From the NCBI GenBank assembly GCA_900239685.1, contig OENT01000013.1, forward strand, positions 1-64,000: a stretch of 64,000 nt of DNA, read 5' to 3'. How positions within the stretch are numbered: position 1 is the stretch's first letter; every line of letters starts with the position of its first letter. Shown one piece after another: positions 25,781-37,349 of this stretch. This stretch comes from Rotaria macrura (lineage: Eukaryota; Rotifera; Eurotatoria; Philodinida; Philodinidae). The translations under genes and the position numbers were made by a program. Below the pieces are notes generated by a model. That model searched no databases and was not told where the DNA came from. It saw nothing but the letters and a program-made list of their open reading frames with translations.

Positions 25781-28700
25781 GTTTGTTATAGTAACAAAAA
25801 TTTTGAAAGAAAACAATTTGATAAAATTCGACTATGCACCACTTGGATTAAATTTATATAGTAGAACATAGAATTAAATCCAGCTGACAGAGAAGAATCA
25901 TTAAGTCGACTGAATATTTATCATCGTACGAAATATTTTAGAAGTTAACCTTTTTACATTATGCAAATCCTAAGTAAGAGAGACCCTTACTAGTTGATGT
26001 TAATGAAAACATTGTTTTTTCTGATGATGGTCTTGAAGTTATATTTCTATTCGCAATTTACTGGTAAATACACAATAATTTTCAACGTACTTTTCTACGG
26101 TACATATAAAAAGATGTTAAAATAATGATCAGATCATCTTACCCTTTCATTTTGTTTTCCTACATTTGAGTATTCTGAATTGTCTCTGTTTCATATTCAT
26201 ACGATAGAATTCGATTACAAACGTCAAAACTTCATTTCTCTCGATTGATCTTTAAGCATTCTCTTTTATTCTTTCTTCATGCTCGAAATATGTAGTTGCT
26301 TTTTCCTGTTCAGTTGAGAACAAAGAACGTCGGAATAATGTAACTCATTTGTTTTTATCTTGCTATGGATCCTCTTTTGAAAAGTTATAAGAGACATAGG
26401 ATGAGTATTTGTTTGACTTCTTGTGTTGTGAGAGAGATCAAGAATGTAATTAAATGAAAATTGAAAATTTTTTTTGTTAAACTGCTTTACTGAAAATACC
26501 ACATAATTTGATTTTTTTCTTGTAGTTTTCAAAATACTTACTTATTGGACTCGAAAAAAGGAAGATTATTTTAGCGTCGAAGAAGAAACAAAACATGTGG
26601 GTGTTGCTGCTAATGGCTTTATTGTTTTTACACAAACGTATGTTCCCACAAAATTGGAGTTGACCAATCAGTATGAATACTTACATCTTCAGAAAGATGA
26701 GTCTAAGCCGAAAAAGATGTTGCTCAAAGAACTGTAAACATTCTGGAGATAATGAAACTAAAATATTAGTTAATTCAGTTGAGAATTGACTGTAAGAATA
26801 CATAAGTCAACGTAGCCTTCGTAACCGACATTCACACAATTACAAAAGAAGAAAAGAATGAGAAGAATCAAGAGACTATAAAACGTTTAGCTCTTCTTCC
26901 AGATATTAGAAAATAGATGGGTCTATGATTATTCATCGTTGATTGTACGAATTCGAGAGATTCAGATGACAACAAGAACTTTGAACATAGTATTAACTCA
27001 TATGCGCTCATATTGTAAATCCGGAATCCTTTTCTTCTATGAACAGTGGGTTGTTCAGATCGATAGGATTTTACTGAAAATTCTAATTGAAAAAATTACT
27101 TACTAAAGAAGAACTCATATCAAGTTAATCAACGTAGAATCTTTTTATACATATACTCTTGTATATCAAATATACATGATGAGACACAGCTAGAATACGA
27201 ACATGCGAAATATGAAGCAGATATTTAGAATAGCACGTTTATTTATAAACTAAAAATATTTTTCATTTTTCAGTGAACATAAGATTGTGTGATAGTGTTT
27301 CAATGAATATAATATGAGTTATCTCCCCTTGAACCCATTTTAGTAATAAAAAGATATATTCAACGTCGTTTAATTGTACGAGAAACAAAGTTTGAAGTCG
27401 TTTTTCTGTATTTCAACTTATTTGTGCTCGACAGTAAGAGGTGATGTTGTCTGAAATAGAATGATAATACACCTTTGCAGGCTTCGGTGAGTTCAAACAA
27501 ACTGTTCCAGAAGATTTATTGAATTTTATTTAGTGACTGAAAGTTGTCCTCTACAATGAAAATTCCAACAATCGCGTTTATAGAAAATACCTTTTTCAAT
27601 CAAACTTTAACAACTTTGATTATTTCTTTATTCACAGATCTTCGTTTGTCATAATAGTAAATTAGTTTGATGACATGGTTGGATATTCAAAATTCTCGAC
27701 TATTTAAATTGATACAGTAAAAACAGGCAAGAACAACAGGTACAACTTCATATGAAGATTCATTAATACGTTTACTATTCGATGATGAATGATATTTGAT
27801 GAGCGATGGCACTGATATCGTCAACTTGATGTGCAAGTAAACGTTCATATAAAGTTAAAGGAAACTTCTCCTCCTCAATCGTGCAGTGAAGAGATTTCGA
27901 ATTTGTATTCATTTTTAGAAACAAAAATCGAGAATAGTAATTTGAGCAATCTCAACGTAATATAATTTCTGTATCACAGTTTCGTATTAAAAGTTTGGAG
28001 AAACGTTTTGTTTAGTCAAGCAGTGATACGTCATACAGATGCTCTATTTTTCTAAAAATGTGATGGATTATACTAGTCCTGTATCAAAAACGACTAATTG
28101 AGCCTTTTCTTTTCGAATGACTTCTTGTAAAAAGAAGATTCAGGACTGAAGTTTTCACTTTTCGAAAGAGAATATTGCGATTCATTGAATTCTATACGAT
28201 TGGTTTTTCATAGTTTCTTTTTTTCTTCAAGATTCTAAATTGAGATTTCATAAAATAAGTCTACTTTATGATGGGTTCATAGTAGGGTTTTGCCAGTCAG
28301 ACGGTTAATTAAAAGTCTCAGGAAAAGATCCGTACAACTAGTTGAGATTGACAGGCGTAGAACTGATTCTTGATGAGTTTTAGGTATTGTTCAAATCAGA
28401 TTTGTCAGTGACATTTCAAGCAATTTCTCTAGGAATCGAGTTGCTTTTGCTGTTAGTTTTTCTTAAATAAAATACCATTGTTTGATGCTTAACAAATTAA
28501 ACAAACAAAATTCGGTCAACACATTCGGAAGACTAAATAGTCTAGGGTTCGGTGTATTTTCATTTGCTGTTTCGAACACTGAGAATTTCAATTATCAATC
28601 CTTTTTCTACAATAATTTATTCAAAAAGTACTCATTTGATCTTTGTTCAAATATCATCAGTAAAACTGCCAACATTTTACCTGCATACAGCTCTTGTCAA

Positions 28701-29039
28701 AATTCGATAATTAAAGTATTAATTTGTGAAAAATGAATCATCAAAGAAAATATTCACCCAAAGTCTTATTTATGATAACATAACTCCGAACGTAGGTTTA
28801 TGTGATGGAAAATATCGACTTGTTTACTTACATATGCATATCTACCAATGAATGTATTAATTTTAAAAAGAATGAAGAAGTCATTATTTGATTTATTTTG
28901 ATCTTAATTATCGTCTTTTATTTTTCTACGAGTAAAGAAAACGTATCATCTTCATACAAATAGTAAACGTCATTCATTTGTATCTAACACGATGAACTAT
29001 GAGCAGAAACAAATGGAACATGGTGAAGTAGCAAAATAA
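25780..29039 (+). pseudogene. Unidentified multi-exon gene relic
   Basis: A series of exon-like fragments on the + strand with plausible splice borders but broken frames. They are FERKQFDKIRLCTTWIKF (near 25803), NPADREESLSRLNIYHRTKY (near 25877), LLVDVNENIVFSDDGLEVIF (near 25989), an exon from 26526 reading EDYFSVEEETKHVGVAANGF IVF, an exon from 27729 reading TSYEDSLIRLLFDDE then TGA then YLMSDGTDIVNLMC, and a last exon 28964-29039 ending MNYEQKQMEHGEVAK. The HVGVAANGFIVF string loosely recalls the FERM F3 lobe, but I cannot confirm this. The in-frame stop and missing joins indicate a pseudogene. Confidence 0.4.
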
Positions 29040-30386
29040 ATGATGTTTTGTTTTTGACAACTCGATAACGACATTATCAAATGCATGAAGGTGTCACATT
29101 GAATTATTTCGATTTGACACGAGTTAAAAAACTACTTCTCAACGTACAAACAAATACATATATATATATATATGAAAATTTGCCGCATCAATATCAGAGG
29201 ATAAGTTTGAAAGAAGAATTCACATAAATGTTAGAGTACCTGAGGCCAATCTCGTTTCGAAGTCGCATTACAGTACTAATTAACATGTCATTGAAATAGT
29301 GTGTAGTATTACTGACTCATGAAATCTTCTAATTAAATATATGAATCATCTTCTAGTTGATTTCTAAACGACAGTAGAACTATGCAAATATACAAAGTCC
29401 AAGTAAAAATCTATTATTTCTATTGAATTCCTCAAAGCAACTAATAACGCAAAATTCCACGTCTGAATGTTTTCATAGAAATTTTGAATATGTCTTCGTC
29501 GCATTTCGTTTATTAGCCTATGTAATAACAAAGAAGAAGCCTTCCGAGAATAGTTCCTGTCTGCTGTTTTAACTATAAAAGGTGGCAAAGGTCTTGAAAT
29601 ACTCAACTCTATTAATCAGTTAACTTGGCCTATTCAATTTTACTCTGTCACAGGTCATAGAGTTGTTTGTCAGTGTATGCGCATGGTGAAAGATCTGTGC
29701 ACACCTCCTCCGAAATCCCACTAAATATCTTATAATTATTTAAATATTCATTCATTTGAAAAACACAGACTGCCAAGAGAGGAAGGTTGCATTTCAGTTC
29801 GTATCCTGATAAATTTTAACATTTTATTCGTCGTAAAAAATAGTTTCGATTCTGCTTGTTCGAATTACAAATAATATTGGTGATCGTATTACTACAATAG
29901 AATACTATTTATTTATTGCTATTTATCAATCAAGAGAACTTGCTGATTTGACAAGATACAGTTGCTGCTCTGAATCAATTGTCATGACAATATTCACTTC
30001 GAACTTAAGACTTTTAGATCAGACGTTGTTACTAATAAAAAAATTATCAACCTGCTAGTGCAAAATGATTAATTACGATCATACATAGATGTTTCTTATT
30101 CTTCCTGTAGTTGTCTCTTCGTTGTAATTCGAATCTGTTTGATATTAATTGAAATCGAATGGATTCATTACAAACAGTACGAGAAATGACTGTCACTATT
30201 TACATCCTCGTTTTCTAGACGGTAAACTTCCAAATAAATTCTCAAAAGATTTTGATTCGAGCAAAAGGTAAAGAAAATCGCTCAAATCTGAATATTCAAC
30301 TGATAAATATATTAAAACAAATAAATATATGGATGACTCAAATAAATTGGAAGACAATATCTCCAAAGATAACTGTATAATAATAG
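29040..30386. other. Gene-free stretch
   Basis: Nothing firmly supported. A TA microsatellite lies at about 29158-29171. A possible 49-bp exon at 30219-30267 (reading GKLPNKFSKDFDSSK between a TAG acceptor and a GTAAAG donor) could be a further relic, but it stands alone. Confidence 0.35.
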
Positions 30387-30680
30387 CCCAGAAGGATCAT
30401 TCCGACCGTTGGATCTGATCATGTTTCTATTGGAGTTTCACTTATCCGACGAAATCCCATCAGATTCCTGGTTGCGATCCGAGATTCGGATCCCTAGTAT
30501 TGGATTTTATCGTATGATAAAACAGGCCTCCACTATTGGGATTAAATGCTAATTCGTACACAAATAAGAAAATAGATTTTTTCCGTCGCATCCGTTACTG
30601 TTTCTACAACCCAGACTCCCATAAGATTTCATCGGATCTTAGGATCCGATCGGATTCGGTATTGGATTCATTCACCTGGG
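30387..30680. mobile_element. CCCAGG-ended MITE-like element, copy 1
   Basis: A 294-bp element. The left end is CCCAGAAGGATCATTCC and the right end read in reverse is CCCAGGTGAATGAATCC. A 2-bp AG lies on both outer sides. The interior is a near reverse-complement match to the element at 50437-50775, including many GATCCG/CGGATC words. It is non-coding and non-autonomous. Shared ends and internal sequence in two separated places make transposition the natural explanation. Confidence 0.85.
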
Positions 30681-33544
30681 AGATTGGCATTCATTAAAAA
30701 ATTCTTCACGTAGAATATTGTTTTTTTTAATTTTTATTTAAAAATCCCTAATTTATTTTAATACATCAAATACTATTACATGTCAAACTAATGTTGCTCA
30801 ATAGAATTCATACGGTAAAGGAAGTAGATTTTCAATTTTATTGTTAGAATAATTGAATTTGTTTGCACATTGAAGTTCATTAGTGAAATAAAAAAAGAAA
30901 TCAAATGTGAATTTTCCCACGAAATTCAAAATTCATAAATTTTCTTTGTGTAGTACGAAGTCTTCGAAGACATTCTACAAAATGAAATCATGATAGACTA
31001 AAGTGATGTAAGTTGAGAAATAATTCAGAAATCTGCATATCTTACGTGGAACAATAGAAATTAAAAGATTCAGACTAAAGTTTCCGAAAACAATCATAGG
31101 GATTATCAATTAGCTATTTAAATTGGATTTGTTTGAGCAAAAACAGTTGAACGAATAGATAAATATTAAAGCAGAGGAAAAAGAAAAATGTGATCAAAAT
31201 AAGATAGCAGAGGACCGATAAAAGAGTAGCCATCCGTATCAAGAATATTTTGATATGTTCAATGATTTAGCGTTGCTCGTTCTTAATAATAGAATAACAA
31301 AGTACATTGGTATAATTAATTAAAAGAATGATTGCTCATTTGAAAAGATTCTTCGTTGACGAAAAGAATCAAATTGTGTCCGTTCATACATTTCGACCAA
31401 AGTCTTTGAAATTTAATGCTATAAGAATCATTTCAATAAGTGATTCTTTCATACCTGCGTAAACTTTGTATTGACAACAGCTGTCTCGAGTTAAATGCAT
31501 TCTCAAATACTAATTGAACTTCAGAGTTGATTCTAAGTCGATTAGTCTATTTTATTATCAGTCGATAAAACAAAATAGTATCAAATAGATCGTCGTCAGT
31601 GATCCACGCTCGAATATAGAAATAAGAATTTCACTTTCTTTTGGTCTTTTGTTTTAGAAAATTACGTCCAAGTTGATAATTAAGCCCACTAATATGTAAG
31701 AGATATACCATAATCAGTTAATTTTTTTTTCAAAGTCTTTTAGTAACATATCTAGTTCACTATTTTGATGATCTTACTGATCTGTCAGTTTTCTGTTAAG
31801 TCATTAGTCATCTCATCAACGTAGACTAATACAGTCATTTAAAGATTTTTACTCTCTAGAATGATCATTTGTTTTGAGGAAGTTACGTATAGTGTAATAT
31901 TAAGTTGTGCATACGAATGTAGATTGAAGTTTTTGTGAATTATTCCCTAAACTGTTAGCAATCGGAAATGCAAAGCAAGAGTTGTTTAATTAAATATTTT
32001 CTCACTTTTATCTTTATCAAAACAGAGACTGATTAAAAGTCAGCATTAATGGTGACTATTGTCTTAATCATGAGAAAAAATTACCTCAGAAAAAGTAATA
32101 CTAAAGTCAAATTGGCATCCTTTAAAACAATCTATACAATTAAATTATTTATTGTTGATTCTAACAAGTCGAAAAATGACAAATATCTGTTCGTTTCGTA
32201 ATCTAAGTATCTTATTCTATGTTTTTCGTAGTTAAAAGAGTAATAATATTAATAGAATTAATATTAGACCGATAGATTGATGGAAACGAGCTGAATTCTA
32301 CGCTATAGTAAAATTTAGTACGGTACGTAAAATTTTGTCTAAAGAAAAAGTCCTATACTCGAAATGTCATTGAACAATGAAATCAAGATGTAACTTATTA
32401 CATCTTAATCTTAATCAGTAAAAAAACGAAGAATCAAATTCACTGAGTCACTAGACATAGTATGCAACTTATTGATAGCCGATAAGTGAAAAAAACACAT
32501 GTACTCTAGATGATTGCGAGAAGATAAAAATGAATGGTTTTAATATAGTGGTCTTGAACGAATGTAATACAATGAAAGAGTAATCATTCTGAGTGCAAAT
32601 ATTTTCAGCATCGCTAAGATTAAGAGAGCACAAGCATCTTGTAAAAATATTGTCATAATTTAATTATTTATTCGACATATTTTTGACATAAGTCGATTCA
32701 ACCTTTCACATATTAAATAAAATATTTATAATTGTCCGAGTCTGAGAATTTTACAGTGAAAGTTTAGTTTTTCATAGATGTATCTGATTTAAGAAAACAA
32801 ATCTAGTGTGGAATAGTGTCATTGTTTTCTTCACAGTAGATATTCAACTAAGAGATTATTTCTCTCATGTTATTAAAATAGCGATTGATATTTTGAATCT
32901 TGTTTCAAAACTCAACTCATAATTTATAGGATCGTTTTGGAGAGATCATGTTGATCTTTGCAGCAGAAAAGTATGCTAAAAAATTTTTCACGGTGGATAC
33001 AAGTGTGTTTATTTGCAACCGTAGTTTGCTTGGCGTATAATTTCTTATTTAAATACTTATTTAGTTTTATCAACGTAGATTAACTCATAGTAATGATAGA
33101 ACTATTGGAATATTTGTACTTAGATGACAATGAAATGTATACGAGTTCTATTAGATTTATTGTTCTAAAGAATGCTTGAACGTGTTTCAAAAAAGTCGGT
33201 GATCCCTAGTTTTATTAAATCTATTAAAAATAAAATAACCCTCAAGGGGAAAAGTGCAGGTTTGAAACCACCCAGTACCCTTTCAACACCTTCCACCACG
33301 ATGACTGTTATTCTCGGAATTTGTATAAAAAACTATTCTTTTTATGTTCAAGAAGTTATTTTTAAAAGTTTATTCACAGTTAGATTTTATTTATGTATAA
33401 TGGATAAAAATATTCTAAATGAAGATTATTAATGGCTGACTTATACAATGAGATATGGTTAAGACTTAAAAATAAAAATATATACGTCAAGTAAGTATAA
33501 ATACTGTTAGTAATCCCAAAATATAAGCAAGAAAGTTGTTTCAT
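30681..33544. other. Gene-free stretch
   Basis: No supported exon or RNA gene. The open frame at 33172-33432 has no recognised family. Confidence 0.4.
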
Positions 33545-33652
33545 ATGAATCACACGTCGGATACTATTGACAACGTAACAGATTTGCTGGAATTAAACGG
33601 TGGAAAACCACGTGCAGGACCATTAGCACATTGGAAAGCATCACCCGAATAG
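33545..33652 (+). CDS. Possible 35-residue peptide or terminal exon
   Basis: The frame from ATG to TAG reads TDLLELNGGKPRAGPLAHWK in its second half, a mixed, protein-like composition unusual for this AT-rich tract. It is too short to identify and could be a relic exon, since no partner exons were found. Treat as a candidate only. Confidence 0.25.
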   Translation: MNHTSDTIDNVTDLLELNGGKPRAGPLAHWKASPE

Positions 33653-34210
33653 CACTAAACAAAAGAAAATCTTGTATATTCAATTTCCATGCGCATGCAA
33701 TATTATTTAGACAAGTTTATTTTCGATCTGTCACTAAACAGACAAGCACGAATTAGAATTCTCATTTATCTTTGATGGCTATAGCACAAACAAGAACTTT
33801 CAAAATTGAAAACCATATTCGATACCTTAATGACTAGATATCTTGGATAAACAAATAACAACAATCGAGATTTTCATCGAGTGGTTGCCTTCTGTTTGAA
33901 ACGCAAGCACCAGCATTTTTTCGCTTTCAGTAAGATTGATTTACGTATTGATCAAACAATATTGTAGAGAGCTGAAAGATAATGTCTTGCCATTCACCAT
34001 AATGTGCCCTATCATTCTGGATGATTATTACAGAATTCTAGTCAGTCATCTCTGAAGCTTATGAACTTTTTCGAAATATGATTTCTCTGGAAAAACACTT
34101 AGCATGTTTCAGTTTCTAAATTTCTAATGAAAACAAGATTCTCTGGTGATATAACTGTTTAAATTTTCAATACCAGTAGAAAAGCACAAAATAATATAAG
34201 TTGTATAGTT

Positions 34211-36149
34211 TCAAGAGACGATGAACTCCTTAATATATACACTGCCGAAAGAAGATTTAATATTTACTCCAGCTTGTCCATGTTCTTCTTGTTCAAGTTC
34301 TTGAGCAAAGCCATCTGTACAATTTTTACTGGTTTTTCGAGCACCTGATGCTGTTGCAGCATAACCATAGTCTACATGAGAAAGATTCATATTGACATTT
34401 TAACAGTAAATGAACGACTTCAGTGTTCAATCATGATGAATACTCATGTTTAGTGAAATGATTTATTCGAGTGAGTGTTTCTGAGATGCAGAAAAAAAGG
34501 TTTTCAATCTTATATGACTAACTATGCGCTATTGGTCTATTTCTTCCTCAAGATCAGCACCAACTCAGTTTCAATGATTGATTAAACTTGATTGTGATTG
34601 ATTATGTTTGAGTTGTATGATAAATACTTCAAATCACTTTCAAGTTTGTATCAATCAGAAAACATTCAAGAAAAGATTTAATTATCTAAGTAATTTTGTT
34701 TTCATTGTTTTAAAACATTCACCAATTTAGATCATGAATGATTTAGTGATATTACAGAAAACAAAGCATCCGTGAACAAGTGCAATATGTATTCTGTTGT
34801 TCTACTATGCTCAATTTGAAATCATTACACAGATGTAAGTTTGTATGTCGAGCTGGAAGAGAAAACATTTTTGAATTATTAATAATAACGATTTTGACTT
34901 TCTCTATTCTATCAACAGTGATTATATTCGATCAACGAGTACCATCTATGTACACTTTCAATATTTTCTAAGAGATCTATCTAAACAAGATGGATGTCGA
35001 GTGCAAGTGCGAGATCATCACAGTCGTGAACGAAGCAGGATACAAGGCAATTATTTGGATAAAGAGTCAATGAGTAAAAATAAAACTTACCAAGAACAAA
35101 ACTGAAAAGATTGAGCTCACAATTTTTTTCTATTCAGATATGTGATTATGTAGATTTCTTATTGATTTGAATCCTTTTAACCACGCTCTGTATTATTTAG
35201 AAAGAGAACATAGTCATTTTTATAATAATAGAAGGCTTGAGAATTGAAAAAAAAAATAAATACGCTGATTAGGAATAAGATAATATGAATGGTATAAAAA
35301 GAAGAAACTACAATTTTCATTTCTTCTTATATGTATAATATATATATATATATGTCATTTCAAAGTCATTGGCCTTTAAACATGTTACACATCAATTCAA
35401 GAATGATCCTAGCCATTCTATTGTCGAATGTTTTGTATAGTTTAAGACGAAACTTACTTTGAACATCAGGTTCTTTTCGATCCTTTTTATCAATTAAATC
35501 ATCTGTATCCATAGAGTCATCGTCGTCATCACCTTCGACTGTCCATGTTTTTTTTCCACCACCAGTTGTTGATACTTGTTTTATTAGACGAATACCTGTT
35601 CTACTAATTGGTACCGAATAGCCGATATCAAACGAAGGTTTTTGACATAACCATAATGAACCTCTCCGTTTAGTATCATCGTTTTTATTTTCGATTAAAA
35701 ACGATGAGTTTGTATCCAATGGATTACAACTATTGAATCCACACATTTTAAAATAATCGAGTGCTTGTATTTGTTTAATATGTTCAATATGTGTTATGAG
35801 ATAACCATTCGGATGAAGTAAACGAAAAATCTCACTTAATAAATCAATATTCATCGGTGTATTCACTTCACTGATAAGATCGAATAGAATAATATCAAAC
35901 GATGATGTTGAACGTTGAGCTGTTTTTTAAAAACAGAAGAAAATTAAAATCAATCTGTCTATTTATGTTTTTATTAGATTGAACTCAAGTGAACTAACTT
36001 TCGAGTAGTGTTTGTAAATTGTTGAGTGCTATACTTGCTTGTTTTGCTTTTGTTTGTATTATTGCTTTAAAAGCAAATAAATTTTCGAAATCGACATCAT
36101 TTGTCCAAACGACAAGAATATTTTTTGCATGAGCAAAAATCTCGTTCAT
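34211..36149 (-). CDS. CIAPIN1/anamorsin-like protein lacking Fe-S cysteines
   Basis: Anamorsin (yeast Dre2) works in cytosolic Fe-S cluster assembly: an N-terminal methyltransferase-like domain, a linker and a C-terminal cysteine-rich domain. Exons are 36149-35999, 35919-35458 and 34371-34211. The total of 774 nt is 257 codons plus stop, in frame throughout. Exons 1-2 give ILVVWTNDVDFENLF, SFDIILFDLI and LSEIFRLLHPNGYLI of the methyltransferase-like domain, then the linker KTWTVEGDDDDDSMDTDDLI and KEPD. Exon 3 reads GARKTSKNCTDGFAQELEQE, clearly matching the family's KACKNCTCGLAEELE, but three of four motif-1 cysteines are replaced. The second motif (CGNCYLGDAFRCxxC) has become FGSVYIKEF and the protein stops early; the human protein has 312 residues. 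Either a diverged paralog or an early pseudogene. Intron 2 is unusually long (1086 bp). Confidence 0.8.
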
Positions 36150-36392
36150 TGATGTCTAAGACTGTGAAAATAATCTAGAAACATTATTTCGATTTTCTAT
36201 GAATACATGGTTGACGAAAAAAAAGGATTTAAATTTCTATCAAGCTATTTGGATTCTGAATGAATAAAATCTTGTGCATCCGTCCGTGTTGACTGTAGGT
36301 TTCCACTAGATAACTTCGTAAAAACATTCAAAACCAAATTTAGCAGTCAAATTTGTTGCTGGTAATTATGTGAACATGCATGTCTCACTCCA

Positions 36393-36400
36393 GTACGCAT
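36393..36400. repeat. Left target-site duplication of hAT-like element
   Basis: GTACGCAT, matching GTATGCAT at 37342-37349 with one difference. Eight bases is the hAT superfamily length. Confidence 0.8.
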
Positions 36401-37341
36401 TAGGGATATAACGGTGAAGGTTCGTCACCGTTATACCGTCACCGTTTCACCGGTCTTTACCGGTAACCGTAGTACCGCTCACCGTCACCGGTTTCATCGT
36501 TCTTCACCGGTCACCGTCACCAGTTTCACCGTTCTTCACCGGTCACCAGTTTCACCGTTCTTCACCGGTCACCAGTTTCACCGTTCTTCACCGGTCACCA
36601 GTTTCACCGTTCTTCACCGGTCACCAGTTTCACCGTTCTTCATCGGTCACCGTCACCGGTCATTGTTACCTCTTTTACCAGTCTCATTGGTCGCTTTCAT
36701 TTGTACAGCGTGCATATTTAGCTCATTTTTACTATTACACTTGATAGGGCGTGAGAGGTTCTTTAGCAACCAGTTACGTAGCACTCGAACAATAGCGAAG
36801 TCCTCCCTTCAATCAGAATTTCTAGTAAAGCAGGCTGTTAGTCAAGCTATAAGGCATAAAAGTTGAAGTTTTCGTGAACAAAGATTGAGAATCCGTCATG
36901 AATATGTTCAAAAGTTTTAATTGACTTGCATATGAATAGCATTGTGTTCAATATTTCTTTCCAATACATTAGGATTAAAACAATACCAATACCAACAATA
37001 TTATTGGTGTTGTTACATCCCTACAATAGATCTATAAGAAAATTTCAAAAAGCTCACTGAAAATTTTTAAATCTCGGTATTAATAGTGTTAGGTTAAGTT
37101 TTTAGGTAGCAACTAGAATCTCAGAGTGGAGTTTACTTTAATGCATTATTCGATAACTAAACACACTATGAAGAGAAGTCGGTTTATTACCGAAGCTGTA
37201 CCAGGTGAAACCGGTAACGGCCACCGTTGAAACCGGTGACAGTGACCGGTGAAGACCGGTGACTGTGACGGTGACCCGTGATGACCGGTGAAACAGTGAC
37301 GGTACGCCGTTACTTCGGTTACCGTCACCGTTGCATCCCTA
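36401..37341. mobile_element. hAT-like non-autonomous element, 941 bp
   Basis: The left end TAGGGATATAACGGTGAAGG matches the reversed right end TAGGGATGCAACGGTGACGG at 17 of 20 positions, flanked by an 8-bp duplication. TIRs of this form with 8-bp duplications are typical of hAT elements. Both subterminal regions are packed with ACCGGT and CACCG words (tandem at 36541-36644), while the middle is ordinary AT-rich sequence. The open frames over the repeats (36414-36866 +, 37146-37364 -) are translations of repeats, not transposase. It sits about 250 bp upstream of the CIAPIN1-like start codon, inside the likely promoter. Confidence 0.88.
36541..36644. repeat. 26-bp minisatellite, four units, inside hAT-like element
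   Basis: Four head-to-tail units of 26 bp beginning GGTCACCAGTTTCACC. The first three are identical and the last ends slightly differently. Flanked by diverged copies containing GTCACCGG. Possibly an amplified transposase-binding subterminal repeat. Confidence 0.92.
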
Positions 37342-37349
37342 GTATGCAT
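37342..37349. repeat. Right target-site duplication of hAT-like element
   Basis: GTATGCAT, partner of 36393-36400. Confidence 0.8.

Noticed and set aside
36541..36644. Regularly spaced repeats as a CRISPR array
   Set aside because: Units are directly contiguous 26-mers without unique spacers, inside a eukaryotic transposon.
36414..36866. 150-codon open frame rich in His, Arg, Ser, Thr, Val
   Set aside because: It is the translation of the CACCGGT repeats of the hAT-like element and carries no family signature.
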